64,000 bases of DNA from Nitrospira sp. UBA5698 (GCA_002420115.1 DIHK01000042.1:50297-114296); one strand, 5' to 3'. Shown: positions 9,707 to 20,937, numbered from the stretch's first letter. The notes: generated by a model from the sequence alone, not told the origin. Numbers and translations: made by a program.

Positions 9707-10915
9707 ATGCCTTCTATGAAGACCTGTGATTTTCTCATCATCGGCGGCGGAGTCATCGGCCTCAGTATCGCACGTGAACTCCGAACCAGGCGCGGAGATG
9801 CCAGCATCCTCTTGATCGAAAAGGAGCCCTCCTGTGGAGCCCATGCCAGCGGGCGCAACAGCGGGGTCCTCCACGCCGGGTTCTACTACTCACCCGACAG
9901 CCTGAAAGCTAAATTTACACGCCTTGGGAATGAGCGACTCACGGCGTACTGTGAAGAGAAACAGATCTCCCTCAATAAATGCGGGAAGCTCGTGGTCGCC
10001 AAGGATGCAGCGGACTTACCCTCACTTGACGAGTTATTCCGTCGAGGCCGGATCAACGGCATTGAACTCCAACCCCTCACGGAAACAGAGGCGAAATCGA
10101 TCGAACCTCGAGTCAAAACGTATCAGCGAGCACTGTTCTCCCCCCGCACGTCGACCGTCAACCCTCTCCATGTCGTCAATGCGATGCAGCAGGATGCGCT
10201 TCGTGAGGGCATTCACATTCAGTGCGGCACGGCCTATCGAGGGCGAGACAACGGGACCGTTCGAACAAACCAGGACCGCATTGCCGCCGGCTATGTCGTG
10301 AATGCCGCAGGTCTCTACGCTGATAAAATTGCCATGGACTATGGCTTTTCTGAAAAATATCGCATCCTCCCGTTCAAGGGGCTCTATCTGTACTCGGATG
10401 AACCCCCCGGTTCGATTCGCACGAATATTTATCCTGTCCCCGATCTCAGAAACCCGTTCCTTGGTGTTCACTTCACGATCACGGCGGATGGGAAAGCCAA
10501 GATCGGCCCGACCGCCATCCCAGCCATGTGGCGTGAAAACTACGACGGGTTTGGGAATTTCGATCTCGGCGAACTGGTTGAAGTCGCGAGCCGAGGCCTC
10601 GGGTTGTTGACCGGAGCGGGATTCGACTTTAGACGGTTGGCGCTGGAGGAGATGGCCAAATATTCCAGGAGTAAAATGGTGTCGTTGGCCTCTGTCCTCG
10701 CCGAGGGAGTAGACGAGCGCAACTATCACACATGGGGGCGACCAGGCATCCGCGCGCAACTCCTCGACATCACCAAGAAGAAACTCGAAATGGATTTTGT
10801 GCTCGAAGGCGACCATCGTTCGATGCACGTGCTGAACGCAGTTTCCCCGGCCTTTACCTGTTCACTCCCGTTCGCCAGCTATGTCTGTGATCATATCGAC
10901 CAAGCGACCCGCTGA
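9707..10915 (+). CDS. lhgO: L-2-hydroxyglutarate oxidase family FAD enzyme
   Basis: 402-residue FAD-dependent oxidoreductase of the DAO superfamily. The dinucleotide motif FLIIGGGVIGLSIARELR is at the N-terminus, followed by the LhgO-type substrate/flavin segment SGRNSGVLHAGFYY; HFTITADGKAKIGPTA and SPAFTCSLPFA lie in the C-terminal half. The family oxidises L-2-hydroxyglutarate to 2-oxoglutarate and feeds electrons to the quinone pool. Starts at 9707 and 9719 (MKTCDF) are both possible. It lies 6 bases after bioA in what looks like a two-gene transcript. Substrate is inferred from family only. Confidence 0.88.
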   Translation: MPSMKTCDFLIIGGGVIGLSIARELRTRRGDASILLIEKEPSCGAHASGRNSGVLHAGFYYSPDSLKAKFTRLGNERLTAYCEEKQISLNKCGKLVVAKDAADLPSLDELFRRGRINGIELQPLTETEAKSIEPRVKTYQRALFSPRTSTVNPLHVVNAMQQDALREGIHIQCGTAYRGRDNGTVRTNQDRIAAGYVVNAAGLYADKIAMDYGFSEKYRILPFKGLYLYSDEPPGSIRTNIYPVPDLRNPFLGVHFTITADGKAKIGPTAIPAMWRENYDGFGNFDLGELVEVASRGLGLLTGAGFDFRRLALEEMAKYSRSKMVSLASVLAEGVDERNYHTWGRPGIRAQLLDITKKKLEMDFVLEGDHRSMHVLNAVSPAFTCSLPFASYVCDHIDQATR

Positions 10916-10916
10916 C

Positions 10917-11090
10917 ACAGCAGGTTGCTGGAAATCACTTCAGCTGCGTTCTCGCATCGCTCAGAGGCTCAACGTATAGAAGGCGAAGGCACAGTACCTT
11001 TTCGCTCGTTGTGGCCTTGTTCGGTGAAGACCGCATCTAGGCGCGACAGGGTGGGTGAGAACGAGGCTCTTTGAATAACCTGCGACTCAG
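10917..11090. other. Gene-free repeat-like DNA after lhgO
   Basis: No reading frame resembles a protein. The stretch begins with the palindrome CAGCAGGTTGCTG (10919-10931) and ends with AATAACCTGCG. The GGTGGGTGAGAACGAGGCTC stretch in between recalls dispersed intergenic repeats I associate with Nitrospira genomes; I could not check the copy number. Confidence 0.4.
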
Positions 11091-11286
11091 CTAGCCCGCA
11101 TTATTCATGACAGTTCGTGGCGAAATCGCTCAGCCGCGTCGTGAGACCAGCGCGCGTAGCCTGGAGGACCCGAAGCGTACTCGTGCAGTACGTTGAGGGT
11201 TCGAGGGGCGAGCCCGCTGGCCGCAGGCTCGTCGGAACAGCGGATCGGCGATTGCAGCAGAAGTGTTCATGAATAAGGTGGGCTAG
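11091..11286. repeat. 196-bp element with terminal inverted repeats
   Basis: The left end (11091-11112) and the reverse complement of the right end (11264-11286) match over about 20 of 23 positions: both begin CTAGCCC, differ over three bases, then share TTATTCATGA. The interior is GC-rich and codes for nothing recognisable. Size and ends fit a MITE-like or BIME-like non-autonomous repeat lying between the convergent genes lhgO and the SAM hydrolase-type gene. Confidence 0.65.
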
Positions 11287-11296
11287 GACGATCTGG

Positions 11297-12094
11297 TCAG
11301 CACAGGCGGACTTCTTCGCCCACGGCAAACTGAAGGCAACGTGCCGCATTTTCTTCCTGCAGAAAAATCTCCAAGTTCCCACCGCTATTGATCAGCGCAG
11401 ACGGACTCTGACGATGGCCTTGGCTGTAACTTTCGACCAAATCATTGATGATATAGGTTCCGATGTGAATCTCGACAGGTTGTCCCGTCACACCTCGAAA
11501 TTCTCGGATCTGCCTCGCGGTGATGTTGGAAATAAGATTTCCAAATCGATCGACAGACGCGATCTTTCCAATCAGCACATCCTCGTGCCAGACCGGCATC
11601 GCGACGGAACGTCGAATCGGATCCTGGACGGCCGGTCCAAAAAACGACGGCGGGACACCTTTACTCAACCAGGCGGCAGCCGGAGCAAACACATCTCGAC
11701 CGTCAAAGGTCGATCCGGCCGTTTCCAAGCGATACTGTGGGTCGGTGATCTGCCAGACCTTGGCTCCGACCTCCTGTTCCAAAATTTCCGTGAATAACCC
11801 GTTATCCGGACCGACAAACAAGAACCCCGCAGCAGACACGAGTAATGCCCGACGTTCGGTCCCGACTCCGGGATCAACGACGGCGACAAAGATCGTTCCT
11901 GCTGGAAAGTACCGATAACAGGACTTCAGGAAATACCCGGCCTCCTGAATCTGATGCGATGTGATCTGATGAGAGAGGTCGACAAGCAGCGCGGACGAAT
12001 TGATCGAGAGGATCACCCCCTTCATGCTGGCGACAAAACTGTCACGCTCTCCAAAATCCGTCAGCAAGGCGATGAGGGGTCGTGCCTCCGGCAC
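11297..12094 (-). CDS. S-adenosyl-L-methionine hydrolase (adenosine-forming), DUF62 family
   Basis: 265-residue member of the SAM hydroxide adenosyltransferase/fluorinase-related family (PF01887), expected to split SAM into adenosine and methionine using water. Visible motifs are LLTDFGERDSFVASMKG, VDPGVGTERRALLV, GPDNGLF and VDRFGNLISNI, with the conserved aspartates of the nucleoside site. The GTG at 12094 was chosen: it lies one base past the greA stop, and the frame further upstream would run inside greA. Last gene of the pyrimidine operon. The reason for SAM hydrolysis here is unknown; the family's physiological role is poorly understood. Confidence 0.85.
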   Translation of the reverse strand: MPEARPLIALLTDFGERDSFVASMKGVILSINSSALLVDLSHQITSHQIQEAGYFLKSCYRYFPAGTIFVAVVDPGVGTERRALLVSAAGFLFVGPDNGLFTEILEQEVGAKVWQITDPQYRLETAGSTFDGRDVFAPAAAWLSKGVPPSFFGPAVQDPIRRSVAMPVWHEDVLIGKIASVDRFGNLISNITARQIREFRGVTGQPVEIHIGTYIINDLVESYSQGHRQSPSALINSGGNLEIFLQEENAARCLQFAVGEEVRLC

Positions 12095-12095
12095 G

Positions 12096-12572
12096 TTAAC
12101 ATTCCTCGAATTTGATCTCCACGACTTCGTATTCAACCATCTTGACGGGAGTCTTCACCTCGACAAAATCGCCGACACGTTTCCCGATCAAGGCACGACC
12201 GACGGGCGACTGCACTGAGATCTTGTTGAACTTCATATCGGCTTCATCTTGCCCGACCAACGTATACTGTTTCTTAGATTGCGATTCCTGCTCAACCACC
12301 AATACCGTCGCCCCAAAGACGATAGTCTCGCTGGTCCGCCCGGTTATTTCTACAATGCGCGCATCGGCGATCTTTCCCTCGAGTTCGGAGATCCGGGACT
12401 CAATGAAACCCTGACGCTCTTTGGCGGCATCGTATTCGGCATTTTCACTGAGATCGCCGTGCGCTCTCGCCTCCGCAATCGCCTCGATCACCTTCGGACG
12501 CTCGATTTTTCGCAGTCGGACGAGTTCAGCCTGTAACGCTTCAAAACCTTTCTTAGTGATTGGTGTCGGCAT
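12096..12572 (-). CDS. greA: Transcription elongation factor GreA
   Basis: Binds the RNA polymerase secondary channel and stimulates cleavage of backtracked transcripts. The 158-residue protein has the GreA N-terminal coiled coil (PITKKGFEALQAELVRLRKI, then HGDLSENAEYDAAKERQGF with the acidic tip) and the C-terminal FKBP-like domain ending in VEVKTPVKMVEYEVVEIKF. ATG 12572 (MPTPITKKG) matches the family start better than the in-frame ATG at 12590. It follows carB by about 20 bases within the pyr operon. Confidence 0.96.
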   Translation of the reverse strand: MPTPITKKGFEALQAELVRLRKIERPKVIEAIAEARAHGDLSENAEYDAAKERQGFIESRISELEGKIADARIVEITGRTSETIVFGATVLVVEQESQSKKQYTLVGQDEADMKFNKISVQSPVGRALIGKRVGDFVEVKTPVKMVEYEVVEIKFEEC

Positions 12573-12595
12573 GCTCCGGTTGCTCCTCAACTGGG

Positions 12596-15500
12596 TTAAG
12601 CCTGATGATACTCCTGCAATGTCCGGATCGACAGATCTTTTTTCAGGATCGCCTCGATCGCCATCGCCGCGGCGTGGGCCCCTCGCATGGTCGTGAAATA
12701 GGGGATCCCCCGATGGAGTGCTTCTCGTCTGATGGCAAGCGAATCGACATGCGCCGAGGCCGTCCGTACCGTATTGACGACAATGGCCACTGAGCCGTTC
12801 TTAATGTGATCAACGATGTGCGGTCTGCCTTCGGCCACTTTATTCACAATCTCCACGGGAAGTCCATGCTCTCGGAGATAGCCGGCAGTCCCGCTCGTTC
12901 CCTGGATTCGCATCCCCAGCTGACTCAACGCCCTCCCTACTTCGAGCGCAGCAGGACGATCCGATGCTTTCACGCTAATGAACGCCGTTCCCGAGGTCGG
13001 CAACACGGCCCCGGCCCCCGCCTGGGATTTTGCAAATGCCCATCCAAAATCCTCGTCCAGGCCCATCACCTCTCCAGTCGATTTCATCTCCGGCCCGAGC
13101 AGCACATCGACCCCTGGAAATTTATTGAATGGGAATACCGCCTCTTTCACCGAGAAATGCACAGGTACCGGAGCCTGTGTCAATCCAAGCTCTCTCAGCG
13201 AGCGCCCCATCATCACCTTCATCGCTAGCTTTGCAAGCGGCACACCAATCGCTTTACTCACGAACGGAACGGTCCGGGATCCGCGTGGATTAACCTCTAA
13301 CACATAAATCATCTCTCCCTTGACAGCAAATTGAGCATTCATCAACCCGATAACTCCCAACTCCTTGGCCAACATTCTCATCTGACGCTCGATCTCAATA
13401 ACAATCGGCTTCTCAAGGGTGTAGGGAGGAAGCGAGCAGGCTGAATCGCCGGAGTGGACCCCAGCCTCTTCAATATGCTCCATAATGCCTGCGACCACTA
13501 CGGTTTCCCCATCTGATATCGCATCGGCATCAACTTCGATCGCGTCGGCCAGGTATTTATCGATCAACACGGGATGGTTGGGCGATGCCTTGACCGCCGA
13601 CCGCATGTATTCCAACAGGCCGGTTTCGTCATAGACAATCTGCATGGACCGTCCACCCAAGACATACGACGGACGCACCATGACCGGATAGCTGATCTGC
13701 CCGGCAATCCGCACCGCTTCCTCGACCGATCGAGCGGTTCCGCTCTCCGCCTGACGCAAGTCAAGCCTATTCAACAGTTCACGGAACCGTTCACGATCCT
13801 CCGCCAGATCGATGGCATCAGGACTAGTGCCGAGAATCTTGACACCAGCCTTTGAGAGCGGAAGCGCAAGCTTCAAAGGTGTCTGTCCCCCAAATTGCAA
13901 CACCACACCAAGCGGCTGTTCCCGATGCACGATATTCAGCACATCCTCATGGGTGAGCGGCTCAAAGTATAGGCGATCAGAGGTGTCGTAATCCGTGCTC
14001 ACGGTTTCTGGATTGCAGTTCACCATGATCGTATCGATCGCTTCTTCCCGAAGCGCCATGGCTGCATGCACGCAGCAGTAGTCGAACTCGATACCCTGTC
14101 CGATACGATTAGGTCCTCCACCAAGAATGACGACCTTCTTTCGATCAGACGGCCTTGCTTCGCACTCGCGGCCATAGGTGGAATAGAGATACGGCGTCTG
14201 AGCCTCGAACTCCGCGGCACAGGTATCGACTCGTTTATAGGTCACGCGCCGTTCCCGATGTTCCATGCGTGCCTTCGCAACCATCCCGGCTTCACAGCCC
14301 AGCAAGTGAGCAATGCGATCATCCGAAAAGCCGAGTTCCTTGGCTTCCCAGAGGAGTTCTCCCCTCAAACACTCAATCGGGTTGGTCGCATGCCCGACAA
14401 GGGCTCGTTCAAAATCCACCAACTGTCTCACCTGATCCAAGAACCAGGGATCGACTTTCGTCGTTGCGCTCAATTCCTTGTCGGTCAACCCCAGACGCAT
14501 GGCGTCGGCCAGGTACCACAGTCGCTCGGGTAATGGCGTGCGGAGGACTCCCTCAAGTTTCTCGATGGCCTCCGAACGATTGAATCCCGTCGGCACACCG
14601 CGATCCAGGCCGAACCGCGACACCAGCCCGTTCAGCTCCAATTCCAACGAACGAATGGCCTTCTGCAACGACTCTTTAAAAGTACGCCCAATCGCCATCA
14701 CCTCACCGACCGACTTCATTTGGGTCGTCAAGGTCGGATCGGCCCCTTTGAACTTCTGAAAAGCAAATCGAGGAATCTTGACCACGACGTAATCGATAGC
14801 CGGCTCAAACGACGCCTTTGTCACTCCGGTAATATCGTTGGTAATCTCATCCAGCGTGTATCCGACGGCAAGCTTGGCGGCGATCTTCGCAATTGGAAAC
14901 CCGGTCGCCTTCGATGCCAACGCCGAACTTCGGGATACCCGAGGATTCATTTCAATGACGACCATCTCACCATTGGCGGGGTTAATACCAAACTGGATGT
15001 TCGATCCGCCCGTGTCGACCCCAATCTCGCGAATGATGCGCAGAGCCGCATCCCGCATGTGTTGGTATTCTTTGTCGGTCAAGGTCATGGCCGGTGCCAC
15101 AGTGATGCTGTCCCCGGTGTGAACCCCCATCGGGTCGAAATTTTCAATGGAGCACACGATGACGACATTGTCTTTCAGGTCACGCATGACCTCCAATTCA
15201 TACTCTTTCCAACCGATCACCGATTCCTCGATCAAGACCTGGCTCACCGGACTCATGGCCAGTGCCCACTCAATCAACCGCTCAAACTCTTCACGATTGT
15301 ACGCAATGTTTCCACCGGTCCCTCCCATCGTAAAGGAAGGGCGAATGATCGCGGGAAACCCGACGGTCTCCACAATGGCAACGGCCTCCTGTCGACTATG
15401 CGCCGTCCCGCTCTTCGGCACACGCAGCCCGATCCGTTGCATGGCCTGCTTAAATGCCTCTCGATCCTCGGCCTTATGGATCGCCTCCGCCGACGCACCT

Positions 15501-15847
15501 ACAAGGGTAACTCCATATTTCTCGAGCACGCCTCGTTTGACTAAGCCCATCGTGGTGTTTAAGGCCGTTTGTCCGCCCATGGTCGGCAGCAAGGCGTCAG
15601 GCCGTTCTCGTTCGATGACCTTTTCGACGACCTCCAACGTAATCGGTTCCACATAAGTCCGATCGGCCAGCTCTGGATCGGTCATGATTGTGGCCGGATT
15701 ACTATTGATGAGAATGACCTTATAGCCCTCGGCTTTCAGAGCTTTACAGGCTTGAGTACCGGAGTAATCAAATTCACAGGCTTGCCCGATCACGATTGGG
15801 CCTGAGCCGATCATCAGAATTGATTGGATATCCGTGCGTTTTGGCAT
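12596..15847 (-). CDS. carB: Carbamoyl-phosphate synthase large subunit
   Basis: Makes carbamoyl phosphate from bicarbonate, ammonia delivered by CarA, and two ATP, for pyrimidines and arginine. At 1083 residues it is full length, with two homologous ATP-grasp halves ([20 protein letters not shown] near the start; [20 protein letters not shown] at the start of the second half) and a C-terminal MGS-like regulatory domain (about 940-1075) where uridine nucleotides and similar effectors bind. It is separated from carA by sppA and an M48 protease gene, an unusual order inside the operon. Confidence 0.98.
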   Translation of the reverse strand: MPKRTDIQSILMIGSGPIVIGQACEFDYSGTQACKALKAEGYKVILINSNPATIMTDPELADRTYVEPITLEVVEKVIERERPDALLPTMGGQTALNTTMGLVKRGVLEKYGVTLVGASAEAIHKAEDREAFKQAMQRIGLRVPKSGTAHSRQEAVAIVETVGFPAIIRPSFTMGGTGGNIAYNREEFERLIEWALAMSPVSQVLIEESVIGWKEYELEVMRDLKDNVVIVCSIENFDPMGVHTGDSITVAPAMTLTDKEYQHMRDAALRIIREIGVDTGGSNIQFGINPANGEMVVIEMNPRVSRSSALASKATGFPIAKIAAKLAVGYTLDEITNDITGVTKASFEPAIDYVVVKIPRFAFQKFKGADPTLTTQMKSVGEVMAIGRTFKESLQKAIRSLELELNGLVSRFGLDRGVPTGFNRSEAIEKLEGVLRTPLPERLWYLADAMRLGLTDKELSATTKVDPWFLDQVRQLVDFERALVGHATNPIECLRGELLWEAKELGFSDDRIAHLLGCEAGMVAKARMEHRERRVTYKRVDTCAAEFEAQTPYLYSTYGRECEARPSDRKKVVILGGGPNRIGQGIEFDYCCVHAAMALREEAIDTIMVNCNPETVSTDYDTSDRLYFEPLTHEDVLNIVHREQPLGVVLQFGGQTPLKLALPLSKAGVKILGTSPDAIDLAEDRERFRELLNRLDLRQAESGTARSVEEAVRIAGQISYPVMVRPSYVLGGRSMQIVYDETGLLEYMRSAVKASPNHPVLIDKYLADAIEVDADAISDGETVVVAGIMEHIEEAGVHSGDSACSLPPYTLEKPIVIEIERQMRMLAKELGVIGLMNAQFAVKGEMIYVLEVNPRGSRTVPFVSKAIGVPLAKLAMKVMMGRSLRELGLTQAPVPVHFSVKEAVFPFNKFPGVDVLLGPEMKSTGEVMGLDEDFGWAFAKSQAGAGAVLPTSGTAFISVKASDRPAALEVGRALSQLGMRIQGTSGTAGYLREHGLPVEIVNKVAEGRPHIVDHIKNGSVAIVVNTVRTASAHVDSLAIRREALHRGIPYFTTMRGAHAAAMAIEAILKKDLSIRTLQEYHQA

Positions 15848-15866
15848 GGTGATCTGCTAACAGTCG

Positions 15867-16826
15867 CTAACTGGATGGAAGTTCTGGACCAATGACGGGG
15901 TGATAGGGAGCCGGAACTGGCCCCTGATTCTCCTGAGTGGCATGATAGTACTTCATGGCCTCAGGGAGCCAGGCTTCGATCTGATTGATACGCGCCAGAT
16001 CAGAGGGATGTGTGGATAAAAACTCGGGAATCGTGTGTTGAGATCGGAAACACACTTTGTCAATCATCTGCCTGGGACATCCACTCATTCGCTCCCAAAA
16101 TGGAACCGCTTCTCGAGGATCGTACCCGGCCTGCGCCATCAGCTTGAGCCCAATGTAATCGGCTTCTGATTCTTGTTTTCGTCCGAATGGTAACGACACC
16201 CCAACACCATAAGCGCTCATCGCCGCAATGGCTGCATCCGGTCTGCCGGCTGCGGCCCCGGCCGCCAACGCCCCCACCTGACCGATCATCTCCAGAATAC
16301 TCCGGCTATATCGTTCTGCTCCATGTCGCTGCAGGGCATGTGCTACCTCATGACCGATCACAGTGGCCAAACCGTTTTCGTTCTTCGTGATCTTCAAAAT
16401 TCCCGTGAAGACCGCAACTTTTCCACCGGGAAGTGCAAAGGCGTTGATCGTGCGATCATCTCGAATGATCGCAAATTCCCATTGATATTCCGGTTTATTC
16501 GCAACGGCGGCAATTCGATTCCCCACCCGGTTGACCAACTCGTTCAACTCAGGATCGTCGCTCACCGGCGCTTTTCGTAATAATTCCCGATAGGCCCCGA
16601 CTCCCATCGCGATTTCTTTTTCTTCGGAGATATAAATGAACTGATCCCGTGCGGTTCCCGGAGCCCTGACGCATCCGCTCACTGCCGCGGCCAAGGTTCC
16701 CACGGACCCAGTTGTGAGAAGACACGAAAGCCCCATGGCTTTGCGAACACCTCCCAAGAGCAAAGCCCGACGATGAACTGGCATTGAGAGCAATCGGTCG
16801 ATCTCGTGATCCGACGGCTGCACCAT
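15867..16826 (-). CDS. M48-family zinc metalloprotease, probable lipoprotein
   Basis: 319 residues. An N-terminal hydrophobic stretch (about 30-50) ends in AVSGC with cysteine at about 52, a plausible lipobox, preceded by an arginine pair (HRRALLLGG) that could also suit Tat export. The zinc site is HEVAH at about 159-163, with the third ligand in ESEADYIG. Family members (BepA/LoiP type) degrade or fold outer-membrane proteins in the periplasm. Located between sppA and carB, 20 bases upstream of carB, so it is co-transcribed with pyrimidine genes. Confidence 0.88.
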   Translation of the reverse strand: MVQPSDHEIDRLLSMPVHRRALLLGGVRKAMGLSCLLTTGSVGTLAAAVSGCVRAPGTARDQFIYISEEKEIAMGVGAYRELLRKAPVSDDPELNELVNRVGNRIAAVANKPEYQWEFAIIRDDRTINAFALPGGKVAVFTGILKITKNENGLATVIGHEVAHALQRHGAERYSRSILEMIGQVGALAAGAAAGRPDAAIAAMSAYGVGVSLPFGRKQESEADYIGLKLMAQAGYDPREAVPFWERMSGCPRQMIDKVCFRSQHTIPEFLSTHPSDLARINQIEAWLPEAMKYYHATQENQGPVPAPYHPVIGPELPSS

Positions 16827-16895
16827 CTATCACCTCTGTCGCACCCTTCACCTTCATTCTAACACCAGCCACACCTTCGCCACCCTTCTTTATTC

Positions 16896-17846
16896 CTAGG
16901 GCATCCACAAGTACATAAACTGGGGAGTTCCCCCACGCACGACTGTGCCAAGGTCAAAATCCGCCAGGCTGGCGAGTCCTCCCGGCGCAACCAATTTCGA
17001 GTACACGTTGTTCGAATACTCACCTGGACGTTGGTACGTCACGACCCGGGCGTCCGTCAGCCCGGCTTGTTTCTTGGCGACCTCAACCGCGTCCTCGAGA
17101 TAGCCGATCTCATCGACCAAACCGGCCTCCTTCGCTTGCTCCCCCGTATAGATACGACCATCAGCCAGCCGCTTGATCTGTTCCATCTGCAAATTGGTAC
17201 GACCTTCCTGCACGATGGTCAGGAATCGCTGATAAAATGAATCAATCAACCCCTGGAAAATGGCTCGTTCTTCCACCGTCATGGTTCGAAACGGCGAGCC
17301 CATATCCTTGCGAGGACCTGACGTCACGGCCGTCGCTTCGACTCCAATTTTCTCGAGCAACCCCTTGGCATTAACCGTGAGCATGATAACCCCGATACTC
17401 CCGGTGACGGATGACGGATGCGCCAGAACCTTATCGGCTGCCGCTGCAATATAGTAGCCACCCGACGTCCCCAGATCCATAATGGAGGCAATAATGGGAA
17501 CCTTGCGATTGGTTTTGAACGTCTTTAATTCATGATAAATGATATCCGAGGCTGTGACCGTGCCTCCGGGTGTATTGATGCGCAGGACTATCGCTTTGAT
17601 CTGCTCATCCTTCGCAGCCCTGGTTAGTTGCTCCTTCACGCTTGCGATCATACTGGGGGTTGGACGGAATCCCTCTTTCTCCTGCGAACTGATCATCCCG
17701 GAAATCTCGATCAATAGAACCTTCGCCTTTCCCGTCCCGTCGACCTGCATTTCCTGCAACGGTCCGGGGCCGGGAAACAAAGGGAAATTGAAGGTACAGC
17801 CGGACAACATCAGACCAATCACACCCATCACAACAGCATTACGCAT
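16896..17846 (-). CDS. sppA: Signal peptide peptidase SppA (short form)
   Basis: S49-family serine/lysine protease that degrades cleaved signal peptides or membrane proteins. The 316-residue protein is the short, single-domain form. It starts with [17 protein letters not shown], a lipoprotein-type signal with lipobox LSGC. The nucleophile region is [15 protein letters not shown] followed by [10 protein letters not shown]; the lysine of the dyad is probably in [15 protein letters not shown] 17846 overlaps the end of carA by 8 bases; a much longer reading would run deep into carA and is rejected. Confidence 0.9.
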   Translation of the reverse strand: MRNAVVMGVIGLMLSGCTFNFPLFPGPGPLQEMQVDGTGKAKVLLIEISGMISSQEKEGFRPTPSMIASVKEQLTRAAKDEQIKAIVLRINTPGGTVTASDIIYHELKTFKTNRKVPIIASIMDLGTSGGYYIAAAADKVLAHPSSVTGSIGVIMLTVNAKGLLEKIGVEATAVTSGPRKDMGSPFRTMTVEERAIFQGLIDSFYQRFLTIVQEGRTNLQMEQIKRLADGRIYTGEQAKEAGLVDEIGYLEDAVEVAKKQAGLTDARVVTYQRPGEYSNNVYSKLVAPGGLASLADFDLGTVVRGGTPQFMYLWMP

Positions 17847-19011
17847 AGTGGTTCTCCATACACCGCACAAACTCACCGAACAGATACGCAGCATCGTGCG
17901 GTCCCGGTGCTGCCTCCGGATGGTATTGGACCGAGAAAACCGGATGATCAAGAGAGGCCATCCCTTCAACCGAGCAGTCATTCAAACTGACATGTGTCAT
18001 GGCAAGTCGTCCATATCGCGTATCGATCACAGGCAAAACCTTGGGTATGTCAACGAGCATCGGTTCAGCCTGCACGGCGAAATTATGGTTCTGCGAAGTG
18101 ATTTCCACTTTTCTTGTTCGTAGATCCATCACGGGGTGATTCGCTCCATGATGGCCGAACTTCAACTTGTAGGTCTTGAGTCCAAACGCGAGGCCAAGGA
18201 TCTGATGCCCCAAGCAGATCCCGAAAATGGGATAGCGACCGATCAGTTGCTCCACTGTCTTTGCCGCATACGGAACCCCCTCAGGGTCTCCGGGACCATT
18301 CGAAAGAAAAACTCCATGCGGCTTGAGGGCTGCCACCGCTTCGACTGACGTGGCGGCAGGAACGACGGTCACATCGCATCCAACATCCACCAATCGCCTT
18401 AGGATGTTGTATTTGATGCCAAAATCATAGGCAACAACCCGCCAGCGTGCACCGCTTCCTGTTTCTTCACCGTTTGGCCATGGTGCCCAATCACCCGTCC
18501 CGGTCGTCCAATCGTAGGAATGCGCACAGGTCACTTCAGCAGCGAGATCTCGCCCAACGATACCGGGCGCCTGTCTGGCTCGCCCAATCGCCCGTTCATG
18601 GTCGAGGTCAAGATGTGTGATACAGCCTTGTTGCGACCCATGCTCGCGCAAATGCCTTGTCAACGCCCTGGTATCGATCCCCTCAATGGCGACAACGTGA
18701 GTCTCTACCAACGCCTCGTGAAGGGTCTGCTTACCTCGCCAGTTACTGACCAATCGGCTCGCTTCATGCACGACAAACCCTTCAGCCCAGGCTCGACGGG
18801 ATTCCACATCTTCCGGCGTCACGCCATAGTTCCCGATTTGTGGACAAGTCATCGTGATGATCTGTCCCTTGTACGACGGATCGCTCAGTATTTCCTGGTA
18901 GCCGGTCATGGCCGTGTTAAACACGACTTCACCGACCGTTTCACCCTCATAACCAAGAGCACGGCCTTCGAAGACCGTCCCGTCCGCCAATGCTAAGACT
19001 GCTTTTTTCAC
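17839..19011 (-). CDS. carA: Carbamoyl-phosphate synthase small subunit, GTG start
   Basis: Glutaminase subunit that feeds ammonia to CarB. The 390-residue protein has the CarA N-terminal domain ([34 protein letters not shown]) and a class I amidotransferase domain with nucleophile in [14 protein letters not shown] and the His/Glu pair in [13 protein letters not shown]. The GTG at 19011 overlaps the stop of the upstream membrane gene as GTGA, which supports both the start and translational coupling. Confidence 0.98.
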   Translation of the reverse strand: MKKAVLALADGTVFEGRALGYEGETVGEVVFNTAMTGYQEILSDPSYKGQIITMTCPQIGNYGVTPEDVESRRAWAEGFVVHEASRLVSNWRGKQTLHEALVETHVVAIEGIDTRALTRHLREHGSQQGCITHLDLDHERAIGRARQAPGIVGRDLAAEVTCAHSYDWTTGTGDWAPWPNGEETGSGARWRVVAYDFGIKYNILRRLVDVGCDVTVVPAATSVEAVAALKPHGVFLSNGPGDPEGVPYAAKTVEQLIGRYPIFGICLGHQILGLAFGLKTYKLKFGHHGANHPVMDLRTRKVEITSQNHNFAVQAEPMLVDIPKVLPVIDTRYGRLAMTHVSLNDCSVEGMASLDHPVFSVQYHPEAAPGPHDAAYLFGEFVRCMENHYA

Positions 19012-19520
19012 GATTGTCTTCCGTCGTAGTCCATCACGTGTTTTGCTCTGATCCCAACAAGCAGAAGGCCCAATGCCAAGTTGACCATGTACAGCGATCG
19101 GATCGGTAACAGCACACGGAAGAATGCCTCGAACGCGGCTTTCTTGGCTCCCTCATCCTTTGTTGCAAATGCCTGCGCTTGAAGCGCCGCTGCATCAGGA
19201 TGCAACACCAGAATGATCACCCCCGCGATCATGACCATCATGCCCAATATAGTGATCTCGCTCACATGAACCACCACACGAGGCTCACCACTCCACCATC
19301 GGCCGAACAACGCCACAACGAGAATGCCGCCGGCCCCGATGATGAACCGATGATACCCCTCGAATGCACGCGTCAAAAACATCCCTCCGGAGTCTTGTCC
19401 TCCGAACGTATTGAATACCGCCGGAATCACCGCACCGCTCAGCACAATCATCCCCCCGACCCACACCGCGAGGGCTACCCCCTCGAGCGTGAGACAACAG
19501 ATCATCCCCCAACGGGGCAT
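19008..19520 (-). CDS. Four-helix membrane protein, DUF4149/TMEM205-like
   Basis: About 170 residues with four hydrophobic segments: [52 protein letters not shown] and [15 protein letters not shown]. The pattern resembles the DUF4149 group of small integral membrane proteins, whose function is unknown. ATG 19520 leaves a 13-base gap from pyrC; an ATG at 19505 is also possible, and a longer reading would overlap pyrC. It sits between pyrC and carA and overlaps carA by four bases, so it is part of the pyrimidine operon. Confidence 0.7.
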   Translation of the reverse strand: MPRWGMICCLTLEGVALAVWVGGMIVLSGAVIPAVFNTFGGQDSGGMFLTRAFEGYHRFIIGAGGILVVALFGRWWSGEPRVVVHVSEITILGMMVMIAGVIILVLHPDAAALQAQAFATKDEGAKKAAFEAFFRVLLPIRSLYMVNLALGLLLVGIRAKHVMDYDGRQS

Positions 19521-19533
19521 GCGCCGCACGGCA

Positions 19534-20820
19534 CTACCGCTCCACGGGGCTGGCCTCGAATACCACACGGCCACCTACGATCGTGGTCACTACGCGCCCT
19601 CTCACCTTCCAACCGACAAACGGTGTGTTTCGGCTCTTAGACCGAAACTTCGACGGATCAACCTCCCATTGTTCCTGCTGGTCCACGATGGCGACATCGG
19701 CGTCCGCACCCACTGCCAATGTGCCTTTTTTGAGTCCGAATGCGGCTGCCGGAGCAGATGTGAGCTTCTGAACGGCTTGTTCGATCGACAGAACCCCTTC
19801 CTCCACCAATCCCAACGTCAGCGAAAGCGCGGTCTCAAGTCCGACAATTCCAAATGGAGCCTCGGTAAAATCTTGCTGCTTCTCCTGAGTCGCATGAGGG
19901 GCATGATCCGTTGCGATCACATCAATCGTACCGTCGCGCAATCCTTCTCTGATCGCCTGGACATCGGTCCACGTCCGCAAGGGCGGATTCATTTTGGCAT
20001 GCGTATTGTAGCCGCGAACCAGTTCTTCTGTCAGTGTGAAGTGGTGTGGGCAGGCTTCCGCCGTCACAGAGATCCCGCGAGCCTTTGCCTCCCGTACCAT
20101 TCGCGCCGACCCGGCGGTGCTGATGTGGGCAAGATGCAAGCGAGCCCCTGTCAACTCAGACAGCGCCAGATTGCGCGCCACCATCACATCTTCGGCTGCC
20201 GCAGGGATACCGGGCAATCCAAGCTCGGTGGAAATCAACCCCTCGTTCATACAACCGCCTTCGGCGAGATGAAGATCTTCGCAGTGATCAACAACGGTGA
20301 GGTCAAATGCCGACGCATATTCCATGGCACGCCGCATCACCAAACTGTTCATCACGGGCTTCCCATCGTCGGAGATCGCCACACAACCGGAACGTCGCAA
20401 GTCGCCGATTTCGGCCAGTTCCTTCCCTTCGGATCCTTTGGTGATCGCCCCGATCGGCAACACATTCGCGAGACCGGCCAGCCGAGCCCGTTCCAAAATA
20501 AACTCAGTCACGGCTTGATTATCGTTCACCGGACTTGTATTGGGCATACAGCAGACGGTCGTAAATCCTCCGGCCACTGCTGCTGCGCTGCCGCTTTGAA
20601 TGGTTTCTTTGTATTCAAATCCCGGCTCCCGAAAATGCACGTGCAGATCGACAAATCCCGGTACGACAAGCTTTCCCTCCGCCTGAATCGTCCGACTGCC
20701 GGCGGGCGCCGACAGCTGGGGAGCCACAGCCGCAATCTTCCCCCCATCGATGAGTACGTCGGCTATTCCAACAAACCGACCTGGATCGATGACTCGACCA
20801 CCTTTAATCAAAATCGACAC
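19534..20820 (-). CDS. pyrC: Dihydroorotase
   Basis: Zinc amidohydrolase that closes carbamoyl aspartate to dihydroorotate. The 428-residue protein is of the longer class I type. Metal-binding motifs are DLHVHFREPGFEYKET (about 58-73), SDDGKPV, HCED, HLAHIST, EACPHHFTL and the catalytic aspartate in ATDHAPHA. It lies 117 bases downstream of pyrB, and that gap has no recognisable gene. Confidence 0.97.
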   Translation of the reverse strand: MSILIKGGRVIDPGRFVGIADVLIDGGKIAAVAPQLSAPAGSRTIQAEGKLVVPGFVDLHVHFREPGFEYKETIQSGSAAAVAGGFTTVCCMPNTSPVNDNQAVTEFILERARLAGLANVLPIGAITKGSEGKELAEIGDLRRSGCVAISDDGKPVMNSLVMRRAMEYASAFDLTVVDHCEDLHLAEGGCMNEGLISTELGLPGIPAAAEDVMVARNLALSELTGARLHLAHISTAGSARMVREAKARGISVTAEACPHHFTLTEELVRGYNTHAKMNPPLRTWTDVQAIREGLRDGTIDVIATDHAPHATQEKQQDFTEAPFGIVGLETALSLTLGLVEEGVLSIEQAVQKLTSAPAAAFGLKKGTLAVGADADVAIVDQQEQWEVDPSKFRSKSRNTPFVGWKVRGRVVTTIVGGRVVFEASPVER

Positions 20821-20937
20821 GATACGCCCTTTCTACGATTTTTCAGAATCTGCTGCTCTGATGATCCGTCCGGTCACCATCTGTGTTCATACTCCGCTAA
20901 TCGTTCGCTCACTCGACCAATCACCGGATCATCCGCT

